Assembly: GCA_020091685.1 (NCBI GenBank)
Contig: CM034602.1
Span: forward strand, 5,884,122 to 5,948,121
Length of the DNA stretch: 64,000 bases
Reading direction: 5' to 3'
Origin: Lutjanus erythropterus
Taxonomy: Eukaryota; Chordata; Actinopteri; Lutjaniformes; Lutjanidae
Both the position numbers and the translations under genes were made by a program. Shown piece after piece: positions 11,246 to 23,200 of the stretch (positions within the stretch are counted from its first letter, which is position 1; the number at the start of each line of letters is the position of its first letter). The notes beneath the pieces were generated by a model. It had not been told where the DNA came from. It made no database searches and saw nothing but the letters and a program-made list of their open reading frames with translations.

Positions 11246-11810
11246 CTCACGGTGCGTTCAGTGCTCTAAAAAAAACTCAGATTTTTGGAAATTCAAGTAG
11301 CCAACGATTAAAACAACAAAATTTAGCCTATTTTCAGATTACTTTAGCGCTTAAATGTTCATCACATACACAAGTCGTCAGTGGCTTATGTGTAAATTAA
11401 AATCTCTTGTTTTGAGTCATAACCTATTTGAGTTTCCGTCTTCGTTGAGCTCGTGCTACCAGGATATCCGACAGCGCCTGAAGAGAGCATGACAAACAGC
11501 GGTGTAGCTTACTTCCTAGTTTAGGGAAACTCTCAGTTGCCCAGTTTACAGTAACATGCTGTGGTTTCACTGGGCTGATTCACGTCCGCCTAATTATAGA
11601 CCATTGTCGGCCTACATTCTGTAACGACACACAAATATAACTTTCCGGTGCAGAGAAAATATCCGGATAATGTCCCACAGTAGCCTAATAATAATCTACA
11701 ATAGTTGAATAAGTTCACACAAACTTGCCACAAAAAGACCGTATTGTATATGTAACTATAATATCGTAGGAGCATATGTGATTCGACAAGAGATTAAACA
11801 TGTAAGTATG

Positions 11811-12695
11811 ACAGTGGTGGAGGAAGTTCTCAAATCTTTTAGGGGAGATCAGGGGCAACTGTAACATTTGTGTTGCCTTTTTCTTCATAACTCACAGATT
11901 AATTTTAAAGTTTATTACTGTCTTTTGTACTGTGAACTATAAAATCTTGGTTGGACCCCCACAAATTCCACATCCTGGTGAAAAAAAATAGGCCATCCAC
12001 ACAAACTACAATTAAATTGCATTTTGGTCCTATTATTGCAAATGTCCTCATAACTTGGAAGCTAGTGACTAACCACAATAATTTAAAACAAAGTGCCTCT
12101 ATCATACTCCAGTGTTTCACAATTATAATTTGTTGCTTGGTGGACAGACGCTGGCCTATCCAATATGGTCAAATAATGGAATTTACTTACTGGGAGGGAG
12201 ATTGATAAGGGATTATAAAATCACTAATTGCTGACATTTAGATGTGTGTGTAGATGTGCACATGTGTGTGCAGTGTATATAAGTATGTGGATTGTGTATG
12301 CAGGTGCAGGTGTGTGCCTGTATCTTTGTGCATAAGAAATTAAGTTCAGGTATACATGGATATGCATGTTGGTATGTTATCTGCACCCTAGGTACTTCTG
12401 TATACATGCATGATATAATATGATTTAATTTAAGTTTAATTATTTTAAAAATGCATCTGTATATGTACACACATTTCCTGTTTGCTTTGTCATCATGAAC
12501 AAATAAAAAGCTGTTCACAAAAAGAACGCACGTAGTAAACTACACAAGTCATCTTTTGATGAAGTATCTGATATTTAATTAAGTAGAAGTATAAAGTAGC
12601 GGAAAATGGAAATACTCTAGTAAAGTACAAGTAAGCCAAATTTGTACTTAAGTAGGATACTTGAGTAAATGTACTTTGTTGCTTTCTGCCACTGA
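11811..12695. mobile_element. CAGTGGTGGA-type repeat element
   Basis: Starts CAGTGGTGGAGGAAGTTCTCAAA and ends with GTAAATGTACTTT...TCTGCCACTGA, the inverted ends of a common teleost repeat. The right part has AAGTATAAAGTAGC and TACTTAAGTA motifs shared with the copies near 19080 and 62110. Confidence 0.6.
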
Positions 12696-14924
12696 GGCGG
12701 GATGACAGCAGCATCAACAGATTCCTTTCTTTGTCATCACACGTTTAAAGTGTGTGTCAATAGACAGAAATTAGAGACTGTAATTTCCAGTCACACATCA
12801 GTCATAACCTCTTTCATTGAGGACTGTAACCACTGGAGGGCGCCATCCACTAATGGGACACACACTATGACCTGTTAGTATTCAGTCAGTGTTCTTCATA
12901 TATTTTTTTGGACAAATTTGTTTATTATCATTGTAAAATTGAGTATAGGTTTATTATAATATAATTACAATTTGTTTATGACATAGGAACACTGAATCTA
13001 TGGGAACATATGATATCATAAAGCTGAATATTTTTGCAGACCAGCAGCGTGACACCAGATTCTGTGACCCAAATAGTACATCTATGGTAGGACAAGCTAC
13101 CCCCTAAACCTAAATCTGATGCTGGAAATCTTATCCAGGTCACAGAATCCGATGATGGGTCACAGAATATGGTCTCACTGACAGCATATAGACTCATCAC
13201 AGTTTCATATGAATTTACCCCACAGTTACCAAACCACTAAGATAATATTTCAAATTTAGAGAGGATGTGTGAGGAATCACACAGTTCAACAGCAGTGTAG
13301 ATAATGAAGTGAAGCTGCTATTGCTAGCTGCTCATTTATTTTTATTTAATTATGTTTTACAAATACATCCACATGTCTTTGAATGGAATAAAGTCACATA
13401 CACTCATTTTAAGCAACGCTGATGAAAAATTATTATAAAACACCATAAGCTGAATTCAAAGATTTCTCTTTCTGCTCTTTAACACCTGTTTTTTCTTCAT
13501 GCACAATGTTCTGACCTCTTTATCAAACCATGACAATAGACTCTATTGTCTTTAAAGAGATGCCTGCCTTCTCTCGATTATGATGGAACTAGAGGCACTC
13601 AGCTTGTGGTGTTCAAAGTGCCGGTTCAGTTATATTCAAGAGAAGGCAGAGATCTCTGCAGCCGATATGTCAAAACTTGGCAACTCATAGTGAATAAACA
13701 GCACCACAGGACAGCGGAAAAATAACCAGATGAGCTGTAGTCAAGCTGTAGTTCACTTCACACTGTATATCTTCACTTCAGTTTATATTGTCTGGCATCG
13801 TTCTAATGAACCTTTTGAGCAAAAAGAGCTGTATGAAATATGAACATCAAAATGAGGTTTTCGTTTGAATTGTAGCTTTTTGCGTTCTTCCAGGGAAATT
13901 ATGCCACAGGAACGTGGCTCCCTCCCTTCCTCGATCACTTCTTTATCTTTAACGTTTACGAGAGTGAATCCTCTGTAATGTTTCCAGAGAAGTGAAAGGG
14001 GCTTGGTCTTGTTTTTGCGTGGGAGATGGAAGTGAAAATTCACTGACAATCATTTATAAATTTCTTGAGTAGCATTTCCCTTTAGGTACAGCGAGTATAC
14101 CACGTTTTCACGAGGTTTGAGTTTGCAGGATTATGCTGCGCTCCACACTGTGGATCAGGATCAAACAGGCCTCTGTCATATTTAAGTTCCATCTAACCAT
14201 CATTAACCTCATCCTCTGGCTCAGACTCAGTCATGAGAACAAGCTTTGTCTGTTACAGTACAGGAACATCAGAAGACGCTGCCATTGTGGAGTCTCACCA
14301 CATTTGACGGCTGCTTTACGTCAAGCGGCCCACAGAGCACATGACTGTCTGATCTGTTCTTATAGCTACACGACTGTATGGATAAAGCAGTTTTTTTCTC
14401 TCTGGCCGCTGAGTTTCACAGCTTAGGGATTTTGTCTTTCTCTGAGGCGAAAAATAAACCAAGAGGGGTTTAAATATCCTTGCTGAAACACACGTCAACA
14501 TCACGGCAGCGTTGTCACTATAGGGAGTGAAGCAGTGACACTTTGGCTACAGGAGAAGGAAATCTCTCTTATCCCTGCTTTTTGCTGTCCGCATCAACTT
14601 TCCACATTTTCCCGAGCATTAGCAGGTATTTATGAGACATACTGTGGTTGTTACCTGCTGTTCGGCTAATGGCACCATTTTTATAATGCTCTCAAGCCTG
14701 AGTTTGAGAAAATGGTCCGTGCTGCTTCTAATGCGATGGTATATATGGTATGGTATGTATGAACTATTTTTATTGGACAGCAGAAAGTAGATACTGACAG
14801 GAAATGAGGGCAAAGAGACAGGCCTGGATTAATCTGTTGTGGGGACACTGAGCTGTGTCCCCTACTGAACCACCTGTTTCAATCACTCCATGCATTTTGT
14901 ATGTTTTATCTGGTAATAACATCC

Positions 14925-15530
14925 CCAATTCCCAAAAAAGAAAAAACAGAAAAATAGATTGCAATGATTTGCAAATCATTTTTTGATTCATATATGATTT
15001 TCTTGCAGCACTTAAAAAAACTGGAAAGTTGTGGAATACTCAGAAAACTGAACTTTCAAAAAGACAAAGGTTAATTGGTGGCAGGTGATAATATCATAAT
15101 TGGGTATTAAGGGGGCATCCTCGAAAATCTCAATTCACAAGCATGGATGTTTTTTGAGAAACATTGCGTGGGCAACAGTTTAATTAGGAATTTAGGGATT
15201 TCACCATCTACAATCCATAATGTCATTAAAAGATTCAGAGGATCCAGAGAAATCTCTGCACACAAAGGACAAGGCTGAAAACCATCGTTGAATGTCTGTG
15301 ACCTTTGACCCCTCAGTCAAGGGTGTATAAAGGGTACTACATGGGCATGGGAACACTTTGGAAAACTGTTGTCAGTGAACACGGTTTGTAGCTGCATCTA
15401 CAAATGCAAGTTTAGACTCTTCCATGCAAAGCAAAAGACATATCAACATGGGCAAAATACAACAATGGAGACCCTGGACGGTTGAGCAGCTGAAGTTGTA
15501 TATAAAGCAAGAATGGGAAAGAATTTCCAG
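14925..15530 (+). pseudogene. Decayed, internally deleted Tc1/mariner-like transposon
   Basis: Recognisable Tc1-like fish element. The 5' noncoding part has GCAATGATTTGCAAATCATTTT. Transposase helix-turn-helix coding remnants follow (AGGAATTTAGGGATTTCACC, then TCTACAATCCATAATGTCAT). The end of the gene is at about 15465-15530, with residues WRPWTVEQLKLYIKQEWER. The catalytic DDE core between about 15435 and 15455 is deleted and stops interrupt the rest, so it cannot be active. Confidence 0.85.
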
Positions 15531-18500
15531 ACGTCAGCGATACATTTTGCACCTGCAACACAAAAACATTTCTGATTGCGTTCAGTTTTGCTGGAGTATG
15601 ACATGCTCTGTTCAGAATCTTAGATTGCAAGAGCATCTGCCTCCAATTACATGAGCCAGAGAGTATACTTGAACAAATCTGTGACCACTCCTCCACATCA
15701 GTGTTTTCCTCAAGATCAACTTCCCATTTTCTCTAAGTAGAAAGATTAACATCCTGAAAAAGCTTTCAAATATCTATCTATGGGAACTTGTTCAGTCAAA
15801 GTCTAAGTCTGACCACAACTTCTCTTTTTCCATTTGTGCATAAACAGAAGCTGCTGATACGTCATTTCCCAGAATATTCTTGGCTTGCCTTAACGTAAAA
15901 TACTTGTGATAACCTTCTTTATTACATTTACACTGAATTTAAAGGACAGAAAGAGGAACAAACTTTTCTCAGTTCCATTTGACTTCCTAAAGTGAAATAT
16001 GCTCCTTTTCATCTTTCTGTTTTTTATCTCATCAAGTTGGAATTGAGGTCACAGAGTCCTTCACTTCCCATAATACAGTATATTCAGCCCCTGTTTGACC
16101 TGCTGCTCATCAAACTAATGAGCGGGAATGTACGAGGCGCTTCATATCGCTCCCCTGGCACAGCTTTGATGTGAAAAGGTCATCTGGAGAAGGTCTTTTT
16201 TTTTTCTTCCAGCATGTGAGACGAGCTGCTATACGTTTCACACAGCATAGTTTGAAGACTCAGAGTGAGAAACCGAGCATGGAGATGTGATGAGAACAGA
16301 CCATCAAAGCACAGCAGCCTTTCTCTTCTGTATTTGCGCTGGTCGCCAGGCGTGAGATCACTTTAAGCTGTATTTAAATCACTTTGGCTTGTTACTAGGC
16401 TACAGAATGGTACATTTTACCCTGCCAATCAAAGCGTACAGAGTTCATCTGAGAATATTGTTGCTATGTGCCATGAAAAGAAATGTAAAGATGAGAGGCA
16501 GAATAATACTTCCAAAGCCATTAAGCAGGTAAGCTGACAATCATGTGACTGCTGTTATATTTAGTCTGCTTTTGTCTCCTAAATTTGGCGCAAGATGCAA
16601 AGTTACATCTAAACCGTATTCGTCCATTGAAGAGGAATGAGATGAAGAAAGAGTGATTGAATCACACCCATTAAAAACAATTCTTCGCCTCACGCCCACT
16701 CCCTCTGAGAGCACAAAAATCAACTCTGACCCACTGCTGGATCTCGGCTCAAGAAACGCCCACAGACGAACCTTTCAGCTTCATACAATAAAACAGTGGC
16801 CTTAATCTGCATTTCAGAGCAGGGATTCATGCATGACACCACCATGGGAATTTTCCCAGAACTATTAGAGAACAGGCATGCAACATGTTTACCATACAGG
16901 CTTCATCAAAAAGTGACCTTGCGGATTAAATATGCATTGATGTGACCAGCTACCGGCCTCTTTGAATGAATTTAACAGATTAAACGCGTGCAAAGTCTTA
17001 ATAAGCTGCTGAGCAGAAAAAATGTGGAAGGAAAAAAATGAACTGTATTAGGTGTTCATAAACTGACACATCTTGAGCACATAATGTTCGGATTTACCTG
17101 GGGGACTCATATGTTTTGTCAGTCCCCTATTAATTGTCCCTACCAACTGTCCCCTATTAAGTAAATAAAGAGGCCAAGAAACCATGGCCTTTGGTTTTCT
17201 GTGTGTTGAGAGATTTACACTTAATTTGTTTCAATTTGATGTAACGCAACAAGCACATTATGAACTAAGATAAAGTCTTAAAACTACATTCCCCCTAGAA
17301 AAGACAGGGCCACAACATTAGACAATAATACAGGCCCACTTTAAAACTGGGGCAAGCCATGCTAAAGAAAGATGGCCGATTGTTGAGTCTCATTCCCTGG
17401 TCGTCAAATACTGACATTTTGGGTTGGAAACTCTTTCTGAGCCACCTGCGTTAAGCTGGTATTCTACTGTCCGTGTTGGCAGATGCATGAGGATCCGCTA
17501 AGGTGCACTAGGGGTCATGTGATGTACCTTTCACCATCAAAGTTTGCACTCTTAAGCTCTGTGTGGACATCCATGTACCTGCCCATTTGTTGTGACCATG
17601 CATGCAAACTCATCTGTGGAGTTTTCCATGCAGCTATTACAGACGCCGATCTACTGCTTCCTCCAAGCGGACTCCAGAAAGGCGTCTGTGGGGTCCGCAG
17701 CTGTCCATGTGCATGTCAGTTTGGGACTATAATAGAGGCCTTAAAGAGACTTCTCGTGGTTCTGATTGGTCGTTTTCATTCAGGCACAGTGGATTCATGC
17801 AATGTCATTAGGAGCACTAGGAGGAGCCAGAGATTTAGTATGTCCCAGTACACATTATGTACAGTATGTGTAGTACGTCAAATGCAGTATGCCAAAAATA
17901 ACAGGATGTCCTGCTGCATTCAGTCGGATCTTGCAGTATGTAAGCCAGCATGCTGTTCTGGCTGTTCTGACTTACAGTTCTTTGTGATGGGTGTATGAGC
18001 AAGAGGGTCAAAGTTCAAGGTGCCATGTAGCAAGCTCCAATTGTGTACATGCATGCAACAGTACATATTTTTGAAAGGGCAGCTGCAGTATGCACAAAAA
18101 GTAAAAGGAAGAAGTATGCAGTTTGGAATGCAGAGTATTTGTCTCATTTAATCAAATTACATAAAACCAACTGAAACACAGTAAAACTGGGATTCTGCCT
18201 GCACCTGAGGGGAGGGCCCTGGAGTAGCTGCCTGCTTTTCTGAGTTGGTAATCCAGCCTTGTTTATCACATGTGAAACGGTGTGATAACAGCGATAAATC
18301 CACCTATCACTCATACAGCTCTAATTTATTTCTTGTGTTAAAATATTAATTTTACATGTGCTCTTCAGAGACATAAATTTGATGTGGATTTACTACTTCA
18401 CACGTGATAAATTCGAGCAGAGTATGACATGTGGTGGACATACAGTATTTCACATGTGAGAACTTTAAAAAGAAATGTGTCTTTTCTACAGAGGTGGAGG

Positions 18501-18536
18501 ATATCCTTACCACAATATTAATAATTTTACTTAAAG

Positions 18537-18825
18537 TAGTGGCTCTCTAACTTTTTCTTATTTGCCCCCCTTCAGAGGCTGAAAAAAGTTTATGTCAAAC
18601 AACCCACGATTTCATTAATCAATCATTAAGAGGAAGCGGAAGCAACTGATAAAAAAAGAATCCAAGTTGAATTGCTGTGAAATAGAGGTCAACATTATAG
18701 CATCACTGAACTCTTATTTATGTTCCTGACATAAATCAAATTCATTCAACCCCCCCCCCAACCCTTGCAGTGACTCTTTGTATGGCCTACCAGGGGGGCC
18801 CGCCCTACAGATTGAGAACCACTGA
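18537..18825. mobile_element. hAT (Charlie-type) nonautonomous element
   Basis: Left end TAGTGGCTCTCTAAC and right end TTGAGAACCACTGA form degenerate inverted CAGTGGTTCTCAA termini, typical of Charlie-like hAT elements. The interior has no coding frame. No clear target duplication is visible. Confidence 0.6.
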
Positions 18826-19244
18826 CCTGAGGGACCTGAAACTCTCTCCATCACTGGGAGTCAGGGCTGAAATTTAACACTTAATCTACTGCTTAACAAA
18901 GTGGATTTACGCGGGCTTTATACATACAAATCTGAGGTAGTTTTCTTCAATTTACTCTCTTCACAAATTAAGAGTTTACATACAAAACATATGATATACT
19001 AATGAAATATTACCAGTTTTATTGCGTAGCACTTTCAGCTGGATATTTTTCATCGTGCACTGTAAAAAGAGTGAAAATGTTACTGAAGTAAAAGTCTGTA
19101 AGTACAATCAGCAAAATGTATGGCAACATTAATTAGCCTGTTACACTTTTACATGTTACATCATATCACTCAAGCATTAATATAAAAGCAGGATAATTCT
19201 TTTGAAGTTGGTTTAGGTGGTGTTAATTTTGAACTATTTTGTAT

Positions 19245-19570
19245 CGGGCTGCAACTAATGATTTCATTATGGATTAATCTGCTGTAATTTTTTTTTTTAG
19301 TTGTAATCAATTTGATTACTTGTGTGGTTTCTAAAAATTCACAAAACCGTGACAGTTTGTCCAAACCATAGTTCAAAATTAAAAATTAAAAATAAATAAA
19401 TAAATAAAAGGAGAAGCAGCAAATCCTCACACTGGAACCACGAAAAGTTTTTGCATACAAATGATTTAAACAATTTAATAAAGATTTTTAATAATTAATC
19501 CTAATTAATTGTCTGACAATCAACAAATCACTGCCTCAATAAATGAACTAATTCTTTCAGCTGTACTTGT
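19245..19570. mobile_element. Degraded hAT-like element nested in another repeat
   Basis: Starts GGGCTGCAACTAATGATTTC and ends TTCAGCTGTACT with ATTAAT/ATTAATT subterminal repeats. It is flanked on both sides by CAGTGGTGGA-family sequence (19076-19230 and 19590-19720), indicating insertion into that older repeat. Confidence 0.6.
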
Positions 19571-19978
19571 TGTTGTAGAGGTAGTGTTTAACTCATCATG
19601 CATAACTCATGTCAGAAAAGTAGTGACATAAAAAGTAAGTAGCATGAAAAGAAGACTCAAGTGCAAATACTTCAAATTTGTATTTGAGTGAATTTGCTAG
19701 AATTATGTTCCACCACTGCTATTTTCGTCCAGACTTTATTAAAGAACAGCATGCCCTCAAGTAACCTCATGGAAACACTTAATTAGGTCACAGGTTAAAT
19801 GTGACTGCAATTACCAAAATAGTGGAGTAATTATTTTCCCTCTGATGGGTTTTATATTAAAGATCCTAATCAAGACATTCAATTTCATAAAGCACATTAG
19901 CCATAAACGCTCCTTTTGTTTCCAGGGTGATCTACTTCTTTTATTTATTTTTTTTTGTTCATGGACAACTAGAAGGAA

Positions 19979-20204
19979 GGGGGGCGGAGTTACAATTACA
20001 AGCCAGGCTGCGATTGGCTGAGAGCTGAAGCGCACGTGCTCCTGCTCTACGCCTGCTGCCTGGGAGTTTAGAGCCGCACAACAAGCTCGAGCCTCAGTCA
20101 CGGCAACGTCCGGAGAGTCGCTGTCCTCTTTAACGGTCCGCACGTCCCTTTAACTGACGAACCGTAGACACACAACAGCTGACAGAAAAGAAAAACCGGC
20201 AGCT
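19979..20204 (+). promoter_or_regulatory. mfge8: mfge8 promoter-proximal region and 5' UTR
   Basis: A GC-rich, CpG-containing patch in AT-rich surroundings. It has a GC box (GGGGGCGGAG, about 19979), an inverted CCAAT box (GATTGGC, about 20012) and a CACGTG E-box at 20033-20038. No ATG precedes the mfge8 start in the last 180 bases. The transcription start is probably near 20050-20100 and is not defined exactly. Confidence 0.6.
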
Positions 20205-20274
20205 ATGAAGGAGCAGAAGAGTTTTTTCCTCTGGCTGCAACTTTTCGCAGCTTGTCTGGTGCTGGCGGTGAACG
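20205..20274 (+). CDS. mfge8: mfge8 exon 1 (start, signal peptide)
   Basis: Encodes [23 protein letters not shown] followed by a split Gly: a positively charged start and a hydrophobic core, a typical secretory signal. The donor is AACG|GTAAGT. Purine (G) at -3 of the ATG. Confidence 0.93.
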
Positions 20275-23200
20275 GTAAGTTGGCTCTTTGTGTTTGTTTA
20301 CAGTTTTAACGTCCCCGAGCGCGAGGCGGGTTATTGTCTAAGTTGCATTGTCCGTTAAAGTTGCTCCGTGAGTCTTTTCCTCTCACCCTTTTTTAAACGT
20401 GCCCCTCAGTGGAAACGTAGTTGTCAATTTGCCGCCCACTTCGGTGTGTTTTTTTTCTGTTTTTTTCTTTTTTATTCGCTGAGTGTTGTGTGGTAATGTG
20501 ATGATTTAATCTCCGCCCGCCTGGCGCAAGTGCCACCGTCAATTCATCACCAAAGTAACGGGAGCAGCGGGCACTTTGTAGGTGGACAAGTTCAAGCGAT
20601 CCTTGAATAAGTTGACAGGAACGTGTGGGAATGTGAGAAGTGAGACACTGTTTGGATCTGAAGCTGCAACATTAGACAGCTGCAGCCAGAGAAATGGGCA
20701 CAAAAACATCAAAAAGTGTATTTTTGTTGTTGTTGTTGTTACTGATTACAAGTACTCGTTCATCAAATGTGTCACAATAAAGTAGAAAATACTGGTATGA
20801 GAAAAAGTATTCAATTAAAAAGTCATTTTTACACATTTTAGGCTTGAAGTTGCCTCAATTTGGGTCTGACCTTAAAGGTACCATGTGAATCAGTTTACAT
20901 ACAGCCTTGAGAAGTAAAGGGTACTAATATCTGTATCTGTACTGATACAGATAAGACCTGATACAGATATTAGGCAGAATGAAGTATGCAGAATATAGAA
21001 TATATACATAAACACACATGCAGTGCAGTGATCCCTTAAAAGTGTCAAACACTTGTGACAAAGATATGTAATGGAGGCAGGATATTTTATAGTTTAGCAA
21101 TAAACTTTATTGTCCAAAATGATATCAGGACACTCAAATTAAACTTTCTCTGGTATTTTTTAATAATTATAAATAACTATCAACACAAAAAGAGCAAAAT
21201 ATGTATATATTAAACCTGAATTAAGAAAAAGTATCAAATATACATAAAATGCTGCCTAAAAAATCATATACACATCAGATTATATATATGACAATACTAT
21301 TGTAGACCAATATAGCTGTGATGGGCTAATAGCATGTAATCAGGATTACGTAGTCGGATTACAACAAATAAGTAACTATAATCAGCCTGGATTATATTTG
21401 AAAAATGTGCAGTTAGATTATATTCACATTGTCATGATTTACTTGATTACATTTTTAATTCCATCTTTAAAATATTGCAATTTTAAAATTATGATTTCTT
21501 TTGTGATAAGCGATGCTCTGATGACTCATGAAAAGCATGTCTTGCATACAGGGTTTCTTCGACAAGTGCTCCACTACTTTGTAGCTGGCTTTGGCTTGAG
21601 AAATACAAAACCTGATGGAAAAAATGCATTTTTAATTGCATTGAAAATGTTTTTAGATGTTTAAAGAGGAAAGTTTTTTATGAGATGCAGTATTTTCAGC
21701 GTTTGATTTTGAAGTAATCCAAAAGTATTCATTTGCCCTGGGAAAATCTAAAGGATGGGATGTTTTGTGCGTTCCCAAGTGTCTTTCCTCTGTTCAGCTC
21801 CCCTACAGCGCCAACAGTTTGCAACTCTAGCTAACGTTAGTCTGCTCATGCCAGCAAACAACCAGCATCCACCACAACACAAACTTTACTAACCTCATCT
21901 ATTTGTTTCAGAGGACCAGTATTTAGGATTTAGTGGCATCTAACGGTGAGCTTTCAGACTGCAAATGCCTTGTCTCACCCTCCCCTCACAAGCATGTAGA
22001 AGAACCTACGGTCGCCACAAAGCTTGTACTAAACTTGATAGGCCATATGTAGAGCCAGTGTTTGGTTTGTCCGTTTTGGGCTCCTGTAGAAACACGGCAG
22101 TGCAGCGTGGCGACCTTATTGTACTGTAATGAAAACACAACAGGTCTTAATTGCAGGTGACTTATGATGCCAATAAATCCCTATAAATCTTACACAGTGG
22201 ACCTAAACTGAAGAAAACAACATCTTATTATGTATTTTAAGTATTTCAAATACACAAACACATTATTTTATCTGTCCAGCAAAAAACTCAAATGTAGGCT
22301 AATCATACACATTTAGCCTAATTAAAATACTGTTCATCTCTGGCTGTAGCCTATGTTCAGATACATTTTATAATCTAAGAGATCAAAAAAATACTAATTT
22401 TGAATCAATTGTACACATGTTTTTCAGGTTTTGTAGGCCAGGCGCTCATGTATGAATGTATGTTTACCTTAGGGCATTTTTGTGTAGAGAGCCCCCTTTT
22501 AAGGAGCGTGGCACATGCAGGCTGGCCATTATACTTGTCTAGTGTTAACCTCATGCCATTGGCGTTTGGCTTTGTTTGCATTTCCATGCATCAAACACAT
22601 TTAGGCCGATGGACAAAGGCTGAAATGGCCTGATTCCCCTCCTGCCTTCATTTTCTGCTCACAGACCAGTGGGAGAAGGCATCACATGTCACACAGGCTT
22701 GTTTTCCTTGGTATGATGATGTATTTTCCAAATGTACAAATGTTCCTTTTCCATTTACCAGGTTTTTTTTGTTTTTTTACAGTGGCACAGGGCAGAATTC
22801 ATGGCTTTGGTTAGTGCTGTGTGAAAGACAGATTGTGTAATTCTTGTCACATGAAACATTTAGACTTTTGACTTTTTTGAGTTGACAAACAGCTCGACCT
22901 TTGACATGCTGGCTCCCTCGGGGATCCATCCTCACTATCAGAGGTCAGGCATATTTTCTATCCTTGGATTTATTTTTGAATGTGCAGGGAAGCATTGTAT
23001 AAAGTATTAACTATAGCAAACAGTAGATCATATTACATAAGATGTGTGATTAAAATAGTCCTGCAGCATTGAATCTGCTTATGAAACATAAAACTTTCTT
23101 TAGAAACATACCCCTTGTTAACCTGTAGTTAAAAAGATAAATGCTGCATTTAACTGCAGCCTTACTAAATTTTGAGTCATGTGCACATGCTTTCCAGTGC

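Larger units (their letters stand above)
11246..19975. other. abhd2-mfge8 intergenic spacer
   Basis: Head-to-head spacer between the two divergent genes. It holds transposon remains (listed separately), GT-rich degenerate sequence at 12240-12320, and a palindromic pair of TCTGTGACCC / GGGTCACAGA at 13060-13168. No exon-like open frame with splice sites is recognised. Regulatory elements may be present but cannot be named from sequence alone. Confidence 0.6.

Noticed and set aside
17483-17998. 171-codon open frame on the plus strand, cysteine-rich
   Set aside because: No recognisable domain, no splice context, located in repeat-rich intergenic DNA with another open frame overlapping it; likely chance.
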